From: Tethya wilhelma
Taxonomy: Eukaryota; Porifera; Demospongiae; Tethyida; Tethyidae
Reading direction: 5' to 3'
NCBI GenBank assembly: GCA_964030475.1
Contig: CAXIPT010000008.1
Coordinates: 2,108,141-2,172,140 of the forward strand
Length of the DNA: 64,000 nucleotides
A model generated the notes under the pieces. That model had not been told where the DNA came from. It worked only from the letters and a program-made list of their open reading frames with translations, and made no database searches. Shown here in pieces: positions 31,921-41,202 of the stretch; the stretch's first letter is position 1, and each line of letters opens with the position of its first letter. Made by a program: the position numbers and the translations under genes.

Positions 31921-32340
31921 TGCGTTCTTTTTACGATTTAGCCATTCCTGTGTCTCATTACATTTCCAATGTTTTCTTTACATAAGAACAGTAGCCTTTT
32001 CTCTAAACAAGTAGGGAATACTTTCTAACTAGTTAAACTTTCCTAATTCTTGGATCTTCACCACCGTTTTTGCAAAATGTACCTGTGAACAGCTTTTGTT
32101 TATGTGTACCACGTGGCTACTAATTAATTAGTGGGCATGTTTTTAATGATTTCCAGCTTCCTTATTCAATGGTCTACCCAAATAATAAGATTGTTTGTGC
32201 ATTGCAGCAAGTAGTTTTGTCACGGAGAAGGTTAAATGTTGACCATTTTTATGCTGCAGACAAGCTGTCCAAGTCCTTTAGTCATGTGAGTGCATTTTAC
32301 TCCACTTATGTTTTCTGAAGCAAAGAAGTTAACTATATAC
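31921..32340. other. Foldback fragment, then no gene
   Basis: 31921-31975 is a foldback-module arm (ACGATTTAGCCATTCCTGTG) joined at the n. The rest shows no supported coding. Confidence 0.45.
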
Positions 32341-33190
32341 TCAAGTAGCGCCCCATTGGCATACGGTTGGTAGGAAGTAACCATCTGGACGGCTTCTTCC
32401 TACGTCCAAAGCTAATTCATACACAATATTTGCTTTTCCACTAGTCTTCAAATTCTTCGTTGCTTCCACTGACAGTAATACAAAATCTCGATAAACATGT
32501 ACATCTTGCCTGGAGCATATTGCAGTGAACAATTCCTCACAAAGTTGCACTTGTTTGCAGACAGGTATTGAAGTAAGGTAGACTGAAGAGAGTCTGTCTC
32601 TTCTATTTCAATCAATTTAGCACCGAGACAAATCGGCTGAATATCTCCGGCTAAAAGTGTGGCTGCTAGAAACTTGACATATCGATCTGAAAGATGGGAA
32701 GATTGAAGATTGTTCCTGTTACAACTCGTCAAAGGAACAACTTGAACAGCTAACATAGGCACCACAAGGATGACCACAAGAGGCCTGATTCATCACTTGT
32801 CTCATGAGTACCAGCTGATTGTGGTTAACTTGTATTGTGGGAGGTGAAGGTAATGTCTTCATCAACTACAGCAAGCTCGGTTTCTTGACACAGCTCCTTT
32901 TCAGCTTCCATTGGAGTTTTGATTTGTTACCCTTGTCCTACAAGCTCCACTTATGATCATTCAGTGTCAGTGAAACTGAATTGGGAGTCTATATAAGTAT
33001 AATCAGTGATTTTTATAATGCTTATAATAATACCTGATCTAATATGTGGCTGGTCCTTCACTCTGTAAACTTGGAAGCAGACTCCCAGATACCAGTGATG
33101 TTATTGTTAGAAGGACACTCATTGCCAGAATAGAGAACAAATTCAAGAAGAGCTTTGGTTTCATGTTCAGACCAAGCCGTATGAGGTCAA
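32341..33190 (-). pseudogene. SANT/Myb-like coding remnant with unknown C-terminal region
   Basis: On the minus strand, 33190-33060 encodes TAWSEHETKALLEFVLYSGN followed by a Trp (GIWESASKF), the spaced tryptophans of a SANT/Myb-like DNA-binding repeat. It ends in a stop at about 33059. Further along, 32777-32600 (SDRYVKFLAATLLAGDIQPI) and 32550-32341 (CSRQDVHVYRDFVLLSVEA) read as one coding-like stretch broken by a frameshift near 32550. Spliced exons of a host gene or of a transposon accessory gene are both possible. I do not recognise the C-terminal part. Confidence is moderate for the SANT-like segment and low that all pieces form one gene. Confidence 0.4.
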
Positions 33191-33539
33191 CGACCCGGAG
33201 CGGTTGACCCTGCAGCTGAGTCAAAGCTCAGTATTTTTCGGGCTCTGGGTATCACTTTCTTGCTCTGTGGTTTCTTCTTTGCTGGTTACAAAGGTGTGTG
33301 GCCAGTTGGCAAACCACGCTGAAGTTTCTGCAATAGGGTACTGCGTCGTTGTTGCTGTTCAAAGTGCCAAAATTCAAATAGTGTCTTGAATGTACAAGAC
33401 TGATATCTGAGAAGTGTCCATGCTGAGGTGCTATAACACAAGACCTATAGTTTATAAACAAGTGTTAATTCAGATGATTTCTTTGGAGCACTTATCAGAA
33501 AAACTCGAAAATATTCCAATGTTCTTTCTAATTTTAACA

Positions 33540-33620
33540 AGTAAAGAAATGTAATGAGACATAGAAATGGCCAAATCTAAAAAAGAAAGCAAACGAGATG
33601 GAATAGTTATTTGAGTGTGT
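33540..33620 (+). repeat. Foldback module fragment
   Basis: GAAATGTAATGAGACATAGA through AAACGAGATGGAATAG matches one foldback arm of family P, then abuts an M1 end. Confidence 0.65.
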
Positions 33621-34265
33621 TCTGCACACTTAAGGCCTGGGTCAACCAAAAATGCATCAAAATTGCACATAACAAACCACTTTATATATCTTTTGAAAGT
33701 CTATAGATAATTTACTTTACATATCCTTAATTTTTATCCTTTCATTGCCATGTTTACAAAATTTGGTACCAAAATGTCGAATATTTTTGTAATTAATGAG
33801 CATCAAGTGAAACACTCTAAATTATGAATAATTAATTAGACGGTCAAGTTCCAGTGTTGCTATGGCAACTGAAATTTGTCAAGATGTTCGCCACATCGAT
33901 ATCCTAAACCTCTATGGATAAAAGTTTGGTAAAAAATTATCAAATTGTTAACCGAGAAGAAGAAAATGGTAAGTGTGCATTATTTGGAAAATGCATCGTA
34001 TCTCTGATCCAAATCTCTTACCAGATACCAAACTTTGTGATTTTTAACTTATATCGGTGAAGCGATCAATTTGACAGTTTGGTTACCATACCAACACAGC
34101 AACATGGCCGCCTAATTAATTATTCATATTTTGCTGATTTAGCAAATTCGGAAGAGTCATATGATCATTAATTATGTTTAGATTATAGTCATGAATCTAT
34201 ATTCATGTTTCCATGGTTACTGATTAGATAGTTTTTAAGTTATAACAGATGTGAATATTAATAAG
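33621..34265. repeat. M1 element
   Basis: The left end CACTTAAGGCCTGGGTCAAC is intact; the right end near 34260 is degraded. Palindromes lie at 33856-33869 (GTTGCTATGGCAAC) and 34082-34095 (GTTACCATACCAAC). This copy supplies the uninterrupted version of the site split by the LTR-like insert at 1.6-2.1 kb. Confidence 0.75.
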
Positions 34266-34739
34266 TACCTATTTAAGGTGAGTGCGCAGAAGTCTTCCTG
34301 TGTGGGCTACATGTAGTACTCTCTTCCCATGTTGAGTTGCCCATAGGAATAATTCTCTACACACTCAAATAACCATTCCATCTTGTTTGCTTTCTTTTTT
34401 AGGATTTGCATTTCCAATGGTTATTTTTTTTACTTGTTTGTTCTCATTTTTTCATAATTCTATGAATCGCATTTGAGCTCGAGTTAGTGTGTACATATAC
34501 GGTAGTTACTTGTTCCCAGTACGGTAGTACTGGGTACACAGGAATGGCACGGATGGCCCATTAGCGCAATACAAATATTCACGCGAATAACTCTGCAAAA
34601 ACTGAGCGCCTAGCACTAAAAGGCTTCTAAAGCTACTATTTAGCTCTTNTAACCAGCCATTCCATCTTGTTTGCGTTTTTTTTACGATTTAGCCATTCCT
34701 GTGTCTCATTACATTTCCAATGTTTTTTTTTACTTGTAT
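34266..34739. repeat. Joined P fragments around an n
   Basis: A half foldback (34270-34450), then P module 1 from CCCAGTACGGTAGTACTGGG (34515) to the n at 34649. The other side of the n is a foldback arm (CCATTCCATCTTGTTTGCG). The join at the n does not match any intact copy. Confidence 0.6.
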
Positions 34740-35600
34740 AACTATATATCAGCATGAATATTATAGTTTGTATAATCTACTGGTATGCTATCAGTAAAGT
34801 AAAGCATCTCAGCACTGGAGGGTGGAGTGTATCTAACAAAATTTACTAGCTTTACTCATTTTCTTATAATGACAATAATAATAAGTACAAAAAACATTAG
34901 AAATGTAATAGGAATGGCCAAATCGTACAAAAGTGAGCAAACAAGATAGGAATGGTTGTCAGATTGAGCAAGTTCATTTCACTGTGTCACCTATGTTCAT
35001 ATTCCTACTGAGCTCAATGTCATTGTAGACACAGGAATGAACCTGACAACCATTCCTATCTTGTTTGCTCACTTTTTTACGATTTGGCCATTCCTATGTT
35101 TGCATTACATTTCTAATTTTTTTTGTACTTGTTTGTTCTATTTTTTTTTTGAATAATTGTTTACAATATCAGTGGAATTTAGTCTTTATCCTGAGCAGAG
35201 AACTTGCCAACAGCCCGGGCCTAGCATGCCTTTCAGACAGCTGAAACTCTGAACCCCTAGGTTGAATATGATTTATGTCCATTATATTTGTGTCATGTTA
35301 GCTAAAGATAACTTCCCTACTGAAGAACTGGTTGATGGCAGAAGTAAACTAGTATCCTAATTAGCATATTCATCTACCCATCTTCTAAGATGGAGAAAAT
35401 TGAAGGTTTGGCATATTTAGTTTGGTACTTTAGCGATGGTTTTAGGCCATGTTTTAGAAAGATAAAGAGCTAAATAGTAGCTTAAGAAGCCTTTTAGTGC
35501 CAAACACTCAGTTTTTGCAGAGTTATTCGCGTGAATATTTGTATTGCGCTAATGGGCCATCCGTGCCATTCCTATGTATCCAGTACTACCGTACTGGGAA
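34740..35600 (-). repeat. Duplicated segment plus P module 1
   Basis: 34740-35335 duplicates 28075-28690. Then P module 1 continues in reverse to CAGTACTACCGTACTGGG at 35582-35599, after a short relic of the GATGGCAGAAGTAAAC insert. The Kolobok-like element A starts 16 bp further on. Confidence 0.75.
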
Positions 35601-35806
35601 TAAGTGTAACATTAAGGGTGGTCGGACATAGCAACACGCGAATATCACGCGAAGAGCGCAGGCAGGAAGAATTGTGTAATAATTGTGTTGTTTAACATCA
35701 CCACAAACCTCAACCGGAAGTCTTACAAGTTTGCGCATGTGTAAAGTATGCGCGGGCTCTTTGCTGCAACTAGACAGCTGGATTGCAATTATTTTTGCAA
35801 AAAACA

Positions 35807-38376
35807 ATGCCCCTTTCTAAGAGAAAGCAGACATCAAAGGAAGCTATCAAGGCTAGGTTGCAACCCTACCAGATACCAGAGAGCAGCAGGAGAGGTAAAT
35901 TTTAAAATAATGCACACAATAAACAATGATTGAACAATGAATAGCAATACAACAAAATTAATCTCCAGCAGCTGCCAATGACCAGATCTTTCAAGAGCTG
36001 GTCGGTGAGGAGGAGACTGAGGTAGAGCAACAGGAGCTGCAAGCCACTGCCCAGGATAGAGAGCCACTCAAACCTGACCCTCAATCCAGCCATGGTGAAG
36101 CTGGGTCTCAGGTAGACAGTGATGTCGTGGCAGCTGTCAGTGACTGTCTACACAAACAGGGCATCTCTATTGACATGGATCACTTCTCGTCTCTCATCGC
36201 TAGAGCTTCTCTCCACCAGTCAAAGTCTGGAGCAGACTCCCCCGTCGTCACTGGAAGCATGAAGTCATGGATGATGAACTACACAGTTCTGTCATTCATG
36301 ATGAACGGTTAGATCTTTTCAGAATACGATCGCATAGCTCGGATGATTGGGCTCCCATCGTGTTCTGATAGACAGTGGCATCGTATCCTTGAGTGGCTTG
36401 AGACACATACCACTGAACTGGCTGACTGGTCGTGTGAGCAGGTAAGGGAGAAGATACGACAGCGTGGAGACAACACCAACTGGATGGCCTCGTATGATGG
36501 GTTCTATCTCACCAGAGGCCATCACTCCAACAACAGTTCTGCCACCATGCACGACTACAAGACAGGAGCAGTGGCATGGTAATTTTGTTGAATTTATAAT
36601 CAAAATAATGCTCACCATTCATGTTTCAACCAGGTATGCACACCGAACCAAGCGGGGTCCACGTCACAACTGGGAGGGCACCACTGGCAGCGTGGAAGGT
36701 GAATGCTGGAAGAGATCCTTACTGGTGTGCAAGCAGAGGGATTGGTTCTTTCGGAGACAAGGACAATGCCATCTACTGCCAACACTTTCCAGAGGGAACC
36801 ATCACGTTCTGCAGCAACCACTGCTCCAAGACACTCCACTACGATCTGTCTAAAATTAAACAGAACAAGTGCACGGTAATTAATTCTTCATGATTACAAT
36901 GAACAATTACAGTCATGTATCTCACATTTTATTGTCTACAGTGCCGTAGTCAGGGTCTTCCAAGATGCAAGAGAATGCCAGAGTCATTCCTTGCCAGTTG
37001 CAAAGTTGCCCTCAACAACTTCATTGCTTCTGTGCTGGAAATGGAAGACCCACTTGCAAAGTTCTCTGAAGGAATCCAGAACTTCTACGAGCACTATTGC
37101 AGGGACAGCCACACCTCTGAATGGTGTAAACACGACAAGGTACTACAAAAATTCAAATGCAATCGCATGATGACAAAATTAATCATTACATACACAGAAA
37201 CATAATGGGGCACCATACACCTCCAAACACAGGTTTACCTGTGAGTCCCAGAGTGGTCCGTTCAACACACTGTTGAAGGAAATGGAGTGGACACTGATGA
37301 CGACAGCAGTGACACAGAGGCTCTGCACATCCTCTTTGACATCGAGACCACTGGCCTGGGTGTGTACACCCAACACATCACTGAGATTGCTGCCAAAGTG
37401 ATCAGTGTACCTCTTTCAGGGCTTTCTTCACCTTCATTCTCCTCACTAGTCAAAACATCTCGCAAGATCTCCGCAAAAGGTGCCACACCTATTATTACAA
37501 AAAATACATAAATTTATAAATTTATGTAATTTTATAGCAAAACAGACGACAGGCATCACTGCTGCAATGTTGCAGAGAGAAAGACCCCTTACTGAAATGT
37601 TCCCTGACTTCATCAGTTGGGTAACACTTCTCATTGAAGAAGTTTCATCACAAACAGGCAAATCATATCACCCAGGTAACAAGTAATAGTTGGCCAATAA
37701 TATTTACATACTGTGTTGATGAAGATTGACTGTCTTCCCTCCAGTATTGGTTGCTCACAACGGCTTCTCCTTTGACTTCCCACTGCTAATTGCTGAGGTA
37801 GAGAGACGTCCTCTCCTGTCCACTGCCTGTCTTGAATCTCCATTTTTTAGACACTCTGCCACACATCCAGCAGAAGAAGAAAGATGGAGTTGAATGCTTG
37901 CAAGATGTACAGAGTTTCAAACTTGAAGCACTGTATTCACATTTATTCCCAAGTGATCACTACCCAGGTGTGTATATACCTGTATGCAACAACAAGAAAC
38001 ACGGATACATAATTTTGTTTTCTTTTACTTGGACAATTATAGCACACAGAGCTCTAGCAGATGTGGAGGCAATGGAGAAGCTGATCATGCAAACTCCTCT
38101 AGGAGACTTACTGGGTGACCTTCCCTCCAGAACCACAGCACACCAGCTTCAATTGTGGAAGCTTCAGACTGGGAGTCATCAACGTTGCTCTGTCCTGCTT
38201 CGAGCGCTTGGTAAGAACATAACTCTATGCCAAGCAAAGCGTCTGGACACCCTTGGCTTGACCTATCACGAGCTTAAATTCCTCAGGAACTCGAGCGAGT
38301 CCTGACGGTGCTCTCCAATAAGGGACTCAACAGCAAGCCACTCAGAGAGAAGCTCGTGACTCTTGTCAAGCCTTGA
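35807..38376 (+). pseudogene. Transposase-DEDDh exonuclease gene, copy A (defective)
   Basis: It shares exon structure with copy B (starting MPLSKRKQTSKEAIKARLQP, first donor at about 35896). Defects are: a CAG-to-TAG stop in MMNG-x-IFSE (about 36310), an indel at about 36702, loss of the segment encoding VVDKDST (second acidic residue), and a deletion joining LLKE to the acidic linker. The deletion removes exons 5-7 with the NTVEGFHG box. The exonuclease part is better preserved here than in B: ILFDIETTGLG (Exo I, D-x-E), VAHNGFSFDFPLL (Exo II), and AHRALADVEAM (Exo III, H-x4-D). So copy A has all four DEDD acidic positions plus the His of a DnaQ-fold 3'-5' exonuclease, but a dead transposase half. 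Confidence 0.8.
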
Positions 38377-38699
38377 AGCAGATCAGTCTGACAGCAAGTT
38401 CTACCTCAACCTCCTCACCAACTCACTGCTCTCCTCCTGATTTCACCTCAACCAGCTCTTCTAAGAGCAACCACATCACAAAAGATTTCACTATGATCTG
38501 CCACGTGTTACTCGCATTCAATACTAAACTAGGGGAATGCACGCATTGGTGGGCGAGCCGAAGCGAGATAGCTCTGGCTATAATATAGACTATAGACTAT
38601 GCATGGTGTTACAAAAGTCGGTATAATGCATGGTCGAAGATACCCGTTGGTATATAGATTACGCAATGGTCAATGCACGCATGCGCAGAAAAGTTTAGA

Positions 38700-39100
38700 A
38701 GCACGTGTATAGTATCAAGATGTCAACCTTGGATGGTAATCTTAGGAGACTGGTGGCAAATGACAACACATCTTGTGGGAGGTTAATGACATGTCCACTA
38801 TAACCATACTGGCCTTGAGGTAGCCTGTAGACTGACATGATAGGCATGACAGCAGACACCAACATTTCTTCCACTTGAGTTAGATCCTATGGAATGTGTA
38901 TCACTCAAATCATGAATTAATTTATAATACAATAGGCTAACCTGCAATTGTGGAGGTACTAAACCAGGGTCCATGTTGTTGGCACAAGAGTATAACTTTG
39001 GAATCTTCTTGTCCATAGAGCATCTCCTACACTCAACAGAACCATTGGGCTGAGCTGATACAGACAGGTTTGGAAAACATTCCAAACATATACGTATCAC
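38700..39100 (-). pseudogene. Helitron protein N-terminal region (DUF6570-like)
   Basis: Minus-strand exon 1 (about 39100-38942) encodes ICLECFPNLS, a CRRC pair and NNMDPGLVPPQLQ. A 55-bp intron follows (38887-38941, GTTAGC...CATAG). Exon 2 encodes LTQVEEMLVSAVMPIMSVYR, LPQGQYGYSGHVINLPQDV and SLLRLPS. These are diagnostic blocks just upstream of the Helitron helicase-like (Rep) domain, in DUF6570 proteins. The Rep catalytic region and helicase are absent, so this is a truncated remnant. Upstream, Arg/Glu-rich repeats form the usual N-terminal extension. Confidence 0.8.
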
Positions 39101-39214
39101 AGGTGGGATGAGTAATTTCTGACATTGCCTTGTGAAACTTTCTCATCTTCTGGATCACAGCTGGTTGCCCAAATAATGCTGGTGTTAGATCAGTCTCTAA
39201 CCTCCTTGCACGAG

Positions 39215-39420
39215 CACGAGACCTCTCTCGCTCAAGCCTATGTTCAGTCTGAGAGGCTGTCTCTCCTGATCTTCTGTCTTCAGCACGAGACCTCTCTTGC
39301 TCAAGCCTACATTCTCTCTGAGAGGCTGTCTCTCTTGATCTTCTGTCCTCAGCCCGGCTATCTCGCTCAAGCCTACGTTCTCTCTGAGAGGCTGATCTTC
39401 TTTCGCTCCCTGTGTGGTAA
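39215..39420 (-). repeat. Three 63-69 bp repeats encoding Arg/Glu-rich units
   Basis: Units beginning CACGAGACCTCTCTCGCTCA occur three times. On the minus strand they encode RxxRLExERSRAEDRRS-like segments, the Arg/Glu repeat extension common before the DUF6570 region of Helitron proteins. Confidence 0.75.
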
Positions 39421-40288
39421 TGTTATATCCAATTAGAAGAATTTACGTACAACTTGACTATCATCTACTCAAGTCATGAATTCAAAATCAAGCAAAACTG
39501 ACCTATCTCCCTCGTCGTCTCGCTCACCTGGCTTCTCTTTCCTCAAGCGTTTCTCGCTCCATATACTCCCTGTAGAGTTCTCGACGTTGGAGCCTTCTTT
39601 CATGACGACTATCCACTTCTAACATAAACGTTGCACGTGGCATAAAATATTCATGGCGTGGCACATGGCATATACCGTATAGTTCAATAGGTAATGCGCA
39701 TGCGAATAATTAAAAGAACGAACGACGACAAACAAACAACGAAATTGCCGTTCAACACACTAGGGTGGGCTCGCTTCGGCTCACCCAATAAACCGCGTAG
39801 GCAGACAATCCACTTCAAAGGAGCAGCTGCTTTGATGTACCGCTTTTTGTAAAATCTCTCTTTGTGATCACTCCAAATTTAGAACACAAACTGCCTGACG
39901 TCAGCTCTTTAAAAATACGTATTCTTTTTCCATTTATTCGTCCCTGGTTGGTTAGATCAGTGGGTGTGTCGAAAAAAATCGAACAAAGACAGTGGAAGCA
40001 GCCAAGAAATAGCGAAAAACGATACGTAGAAGTGTTTATACCTCCTTTTTTGGTTCTTCAATCGTTCTAGTTTGTGTTGAAATAGATGCGATAGGCAGAA
40101 AACTGGAAGTTAGTGAAAAAGCTGCTATTCAGAAAAATTAATTTTCTAGCGTGCTCAGTATAGCTAGATATCCATTAGCGCTACCTGATTGTGTAAAAAT
40201 CTGGACAGAAAAGTTGATATTTTGTGTCTTTTGCAAGTTGAAAATTTCCCTAGCAAGGCGGTGCATGGGCATGTCCGACCACCCTTAA

Positions 40289-40650
40289 AGTAGTCTATTC
40301 ACCAATATTGAAGACTGAGATTACAAAGAGATCAGCACAACCAGAAATCTTTAGGTAAAACAGGCAGGCAGCAAATATTCAGATTCCAAATAACGCACAC
40401 TTATATCTGGAAAAGGGTCGTCAATTTGAAATTTTCAAGTAGCTAAAGAATTATGCATGAGCGTAGAAATGAATGGCTGCTATATGGAGAAGGCGCTTTT
40501 CGCCGTGTATCTAGCCACCTAACGAGAGACACAGAAAATCGATACCAAAAGCACATGAAGACAAAGATACCAAGTTTCTTCGTTCAAGAATCAGCTTCTG
40601 AAAGTGAACAGTCTTTGAGAAAAGTTGAGCCATGATAGAAGAAGAAGAAG
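40289..40650 (-). repeat. Family P module 1 with flank, cut by an n
   Basis: AAGTAGTCTATTCACCAATA through GATTCCAAATAACGCACACT to GTTGAGCCATGATAG. It matches 45295-45640 almost base for base, so the flank of the transposon was duplicated with it. Confidence 0.75.
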
Positions 40651-40651
40651 N

Positions 40652-40693
40652 AGCCCCACATGTTGGGATAGTCAATGATACGTTTGGCATTGC

Positions 40694-40741
<48 letters not shown>

Positions 40742-41057
40742 CATGTGTACACAAAAAGTTCCAAATAAGTAGGTTGAAGTTTGACCTCCTTCGTAACATA
40801 AAATTTTAACCCTTTTATGACAATATTTAATTTATACATTCCTTACCTTAAAGTGTGTGACGTAGACAGAGTCAAATCTAACCAGAGTGACGAAGAGCCT
40901 CACATCGGCCTCAGTTATGGCAGACCCATTGAGGTAGCGCTGATGAGAGAGAATGTCTTCAACTCTATCAAGACAGGAGAACACCTCAGAGACGGCTGAG
41001 TCATAGGCCTCTTGAGTCTGAGCAAAACCAGAACGATAAACACCATTGTTAATACCC
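40652..41057 (-). CDS. Glutathionyl-hydroquinone reductase, two exons (partial)
   Basis: Two minus-strand exons of an ECM4/YqjG-type glutathione transferase, which reduces glutathionyl-hydroquinones in the cytosol. Exon 40847-41057 encodes [18 protein letters not shown] and then [20 protein letters not shown], conserved blocks of the C-terminal helical domain. It is bounded by CTCTCCAG and GTAAGG. The next exon (40652-40694) encodes [14 protein letters not shown], the following conserved block, and is cut off by the n at 40651. Exon order, phase and motif spacing match the family. Upstream exons with the thioredoxin-like domain and Cys are not in view. Their absence reflects transposon insertion, assembly breakage, or long introns. 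There are no stops, so this may be a live host gene. Confidence 0.85.
40697..40740 (+). repeat. (GT)n microsatellite at a splice acceptor
   Basis: A GT run of about 40 bp. On the minus strand it reads (CA)n directly followed by CAG at the 3' splice site of the reductase exon 40652-40694, so it replaces the usual pyrimidine tract. A second AC run lies at about 41151-41180 in the adjacent intron. Confidence 0.9.
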
Positions 41058-41148
41058 CTGGAGAGAAAAGAATTAGGATCATAAGTTAATATCAAATCAA
41101 ACACACACAGGGTTTCTTTAAGGGGGTGGTGGGGGGTGGCATTTCAAA

Positions 41149-41181
<33 letters not shown>

Positions 41182-41202
41182 AGCTACATGTGTGCATATT
41201 AA

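Larger units (their letters stand above)
38529..39788 (-). mobile_element. Helitron-like insertion in copy A
   Basis: Copy B carries the uninterrupted site (AATACTAAATAAACCGCG). Here 1260 bp intervene, with an extra AA (TT on the minus strand). The minus-strand 3' end reads AATGCGTGCATTCCCCTAG: a small hairpin then CTAG, as at Helitron ends. Both ends also carry a GAGCCGAAGCGAG block in inverse orientation. Paired inverse subterminal blocks and TT insertion recall Helentron/Helitron2 elements; that assignment is tentative. The interior encodes a Helitron-type protein fragment. Confidence 0.65.
35616..40284 (+). mobile_element. TTAA-flanked transposon, copy A, with transposase-exonuclease gene
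   Basis: The ends are GGGTGGTCGGACAT (35616-35629) and its exact inverse (40271-40284). TTAA flanks both sides (35612-35615, 40285-40288), as in Kolobok and piggyBac superfamilies. The coding content differs from piggyBac; the TTAA target and RRG-type ends favour a Kolobok-like assignment, which is an inference. Inside lie a multi-exon gene (35807-38376) and a 1.26 kb foreign insert (38529-39788). Relative to copy B it lacks about 610 bp of the transposase part. Confidence 0.85.

Noticed and set aside
36319..36618. Minus-strand frames opposite the transposase exons (also 41895-42194, 43405-43866)
   Set aside because: They mirror the real plus-strand exons, which have splice sites, ordered motifs and a shared reading pattern in both copies. 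The minus frames have none of these.
38373..38588. Ser/Thr-rich frame after the exonuclease gene stop
   Set aside because: It lies beyond the shared stop codon of both copies, has no motif, and is truncated by the Helitron-like insert in copy A.
40511..40799. Frames with (TH)n or (HT)n runs
   Set aside because: Most of each frame is the GT microsatellite. Only the short [14 protein letters not shown] part is real coding, annotated as a reductase exon.
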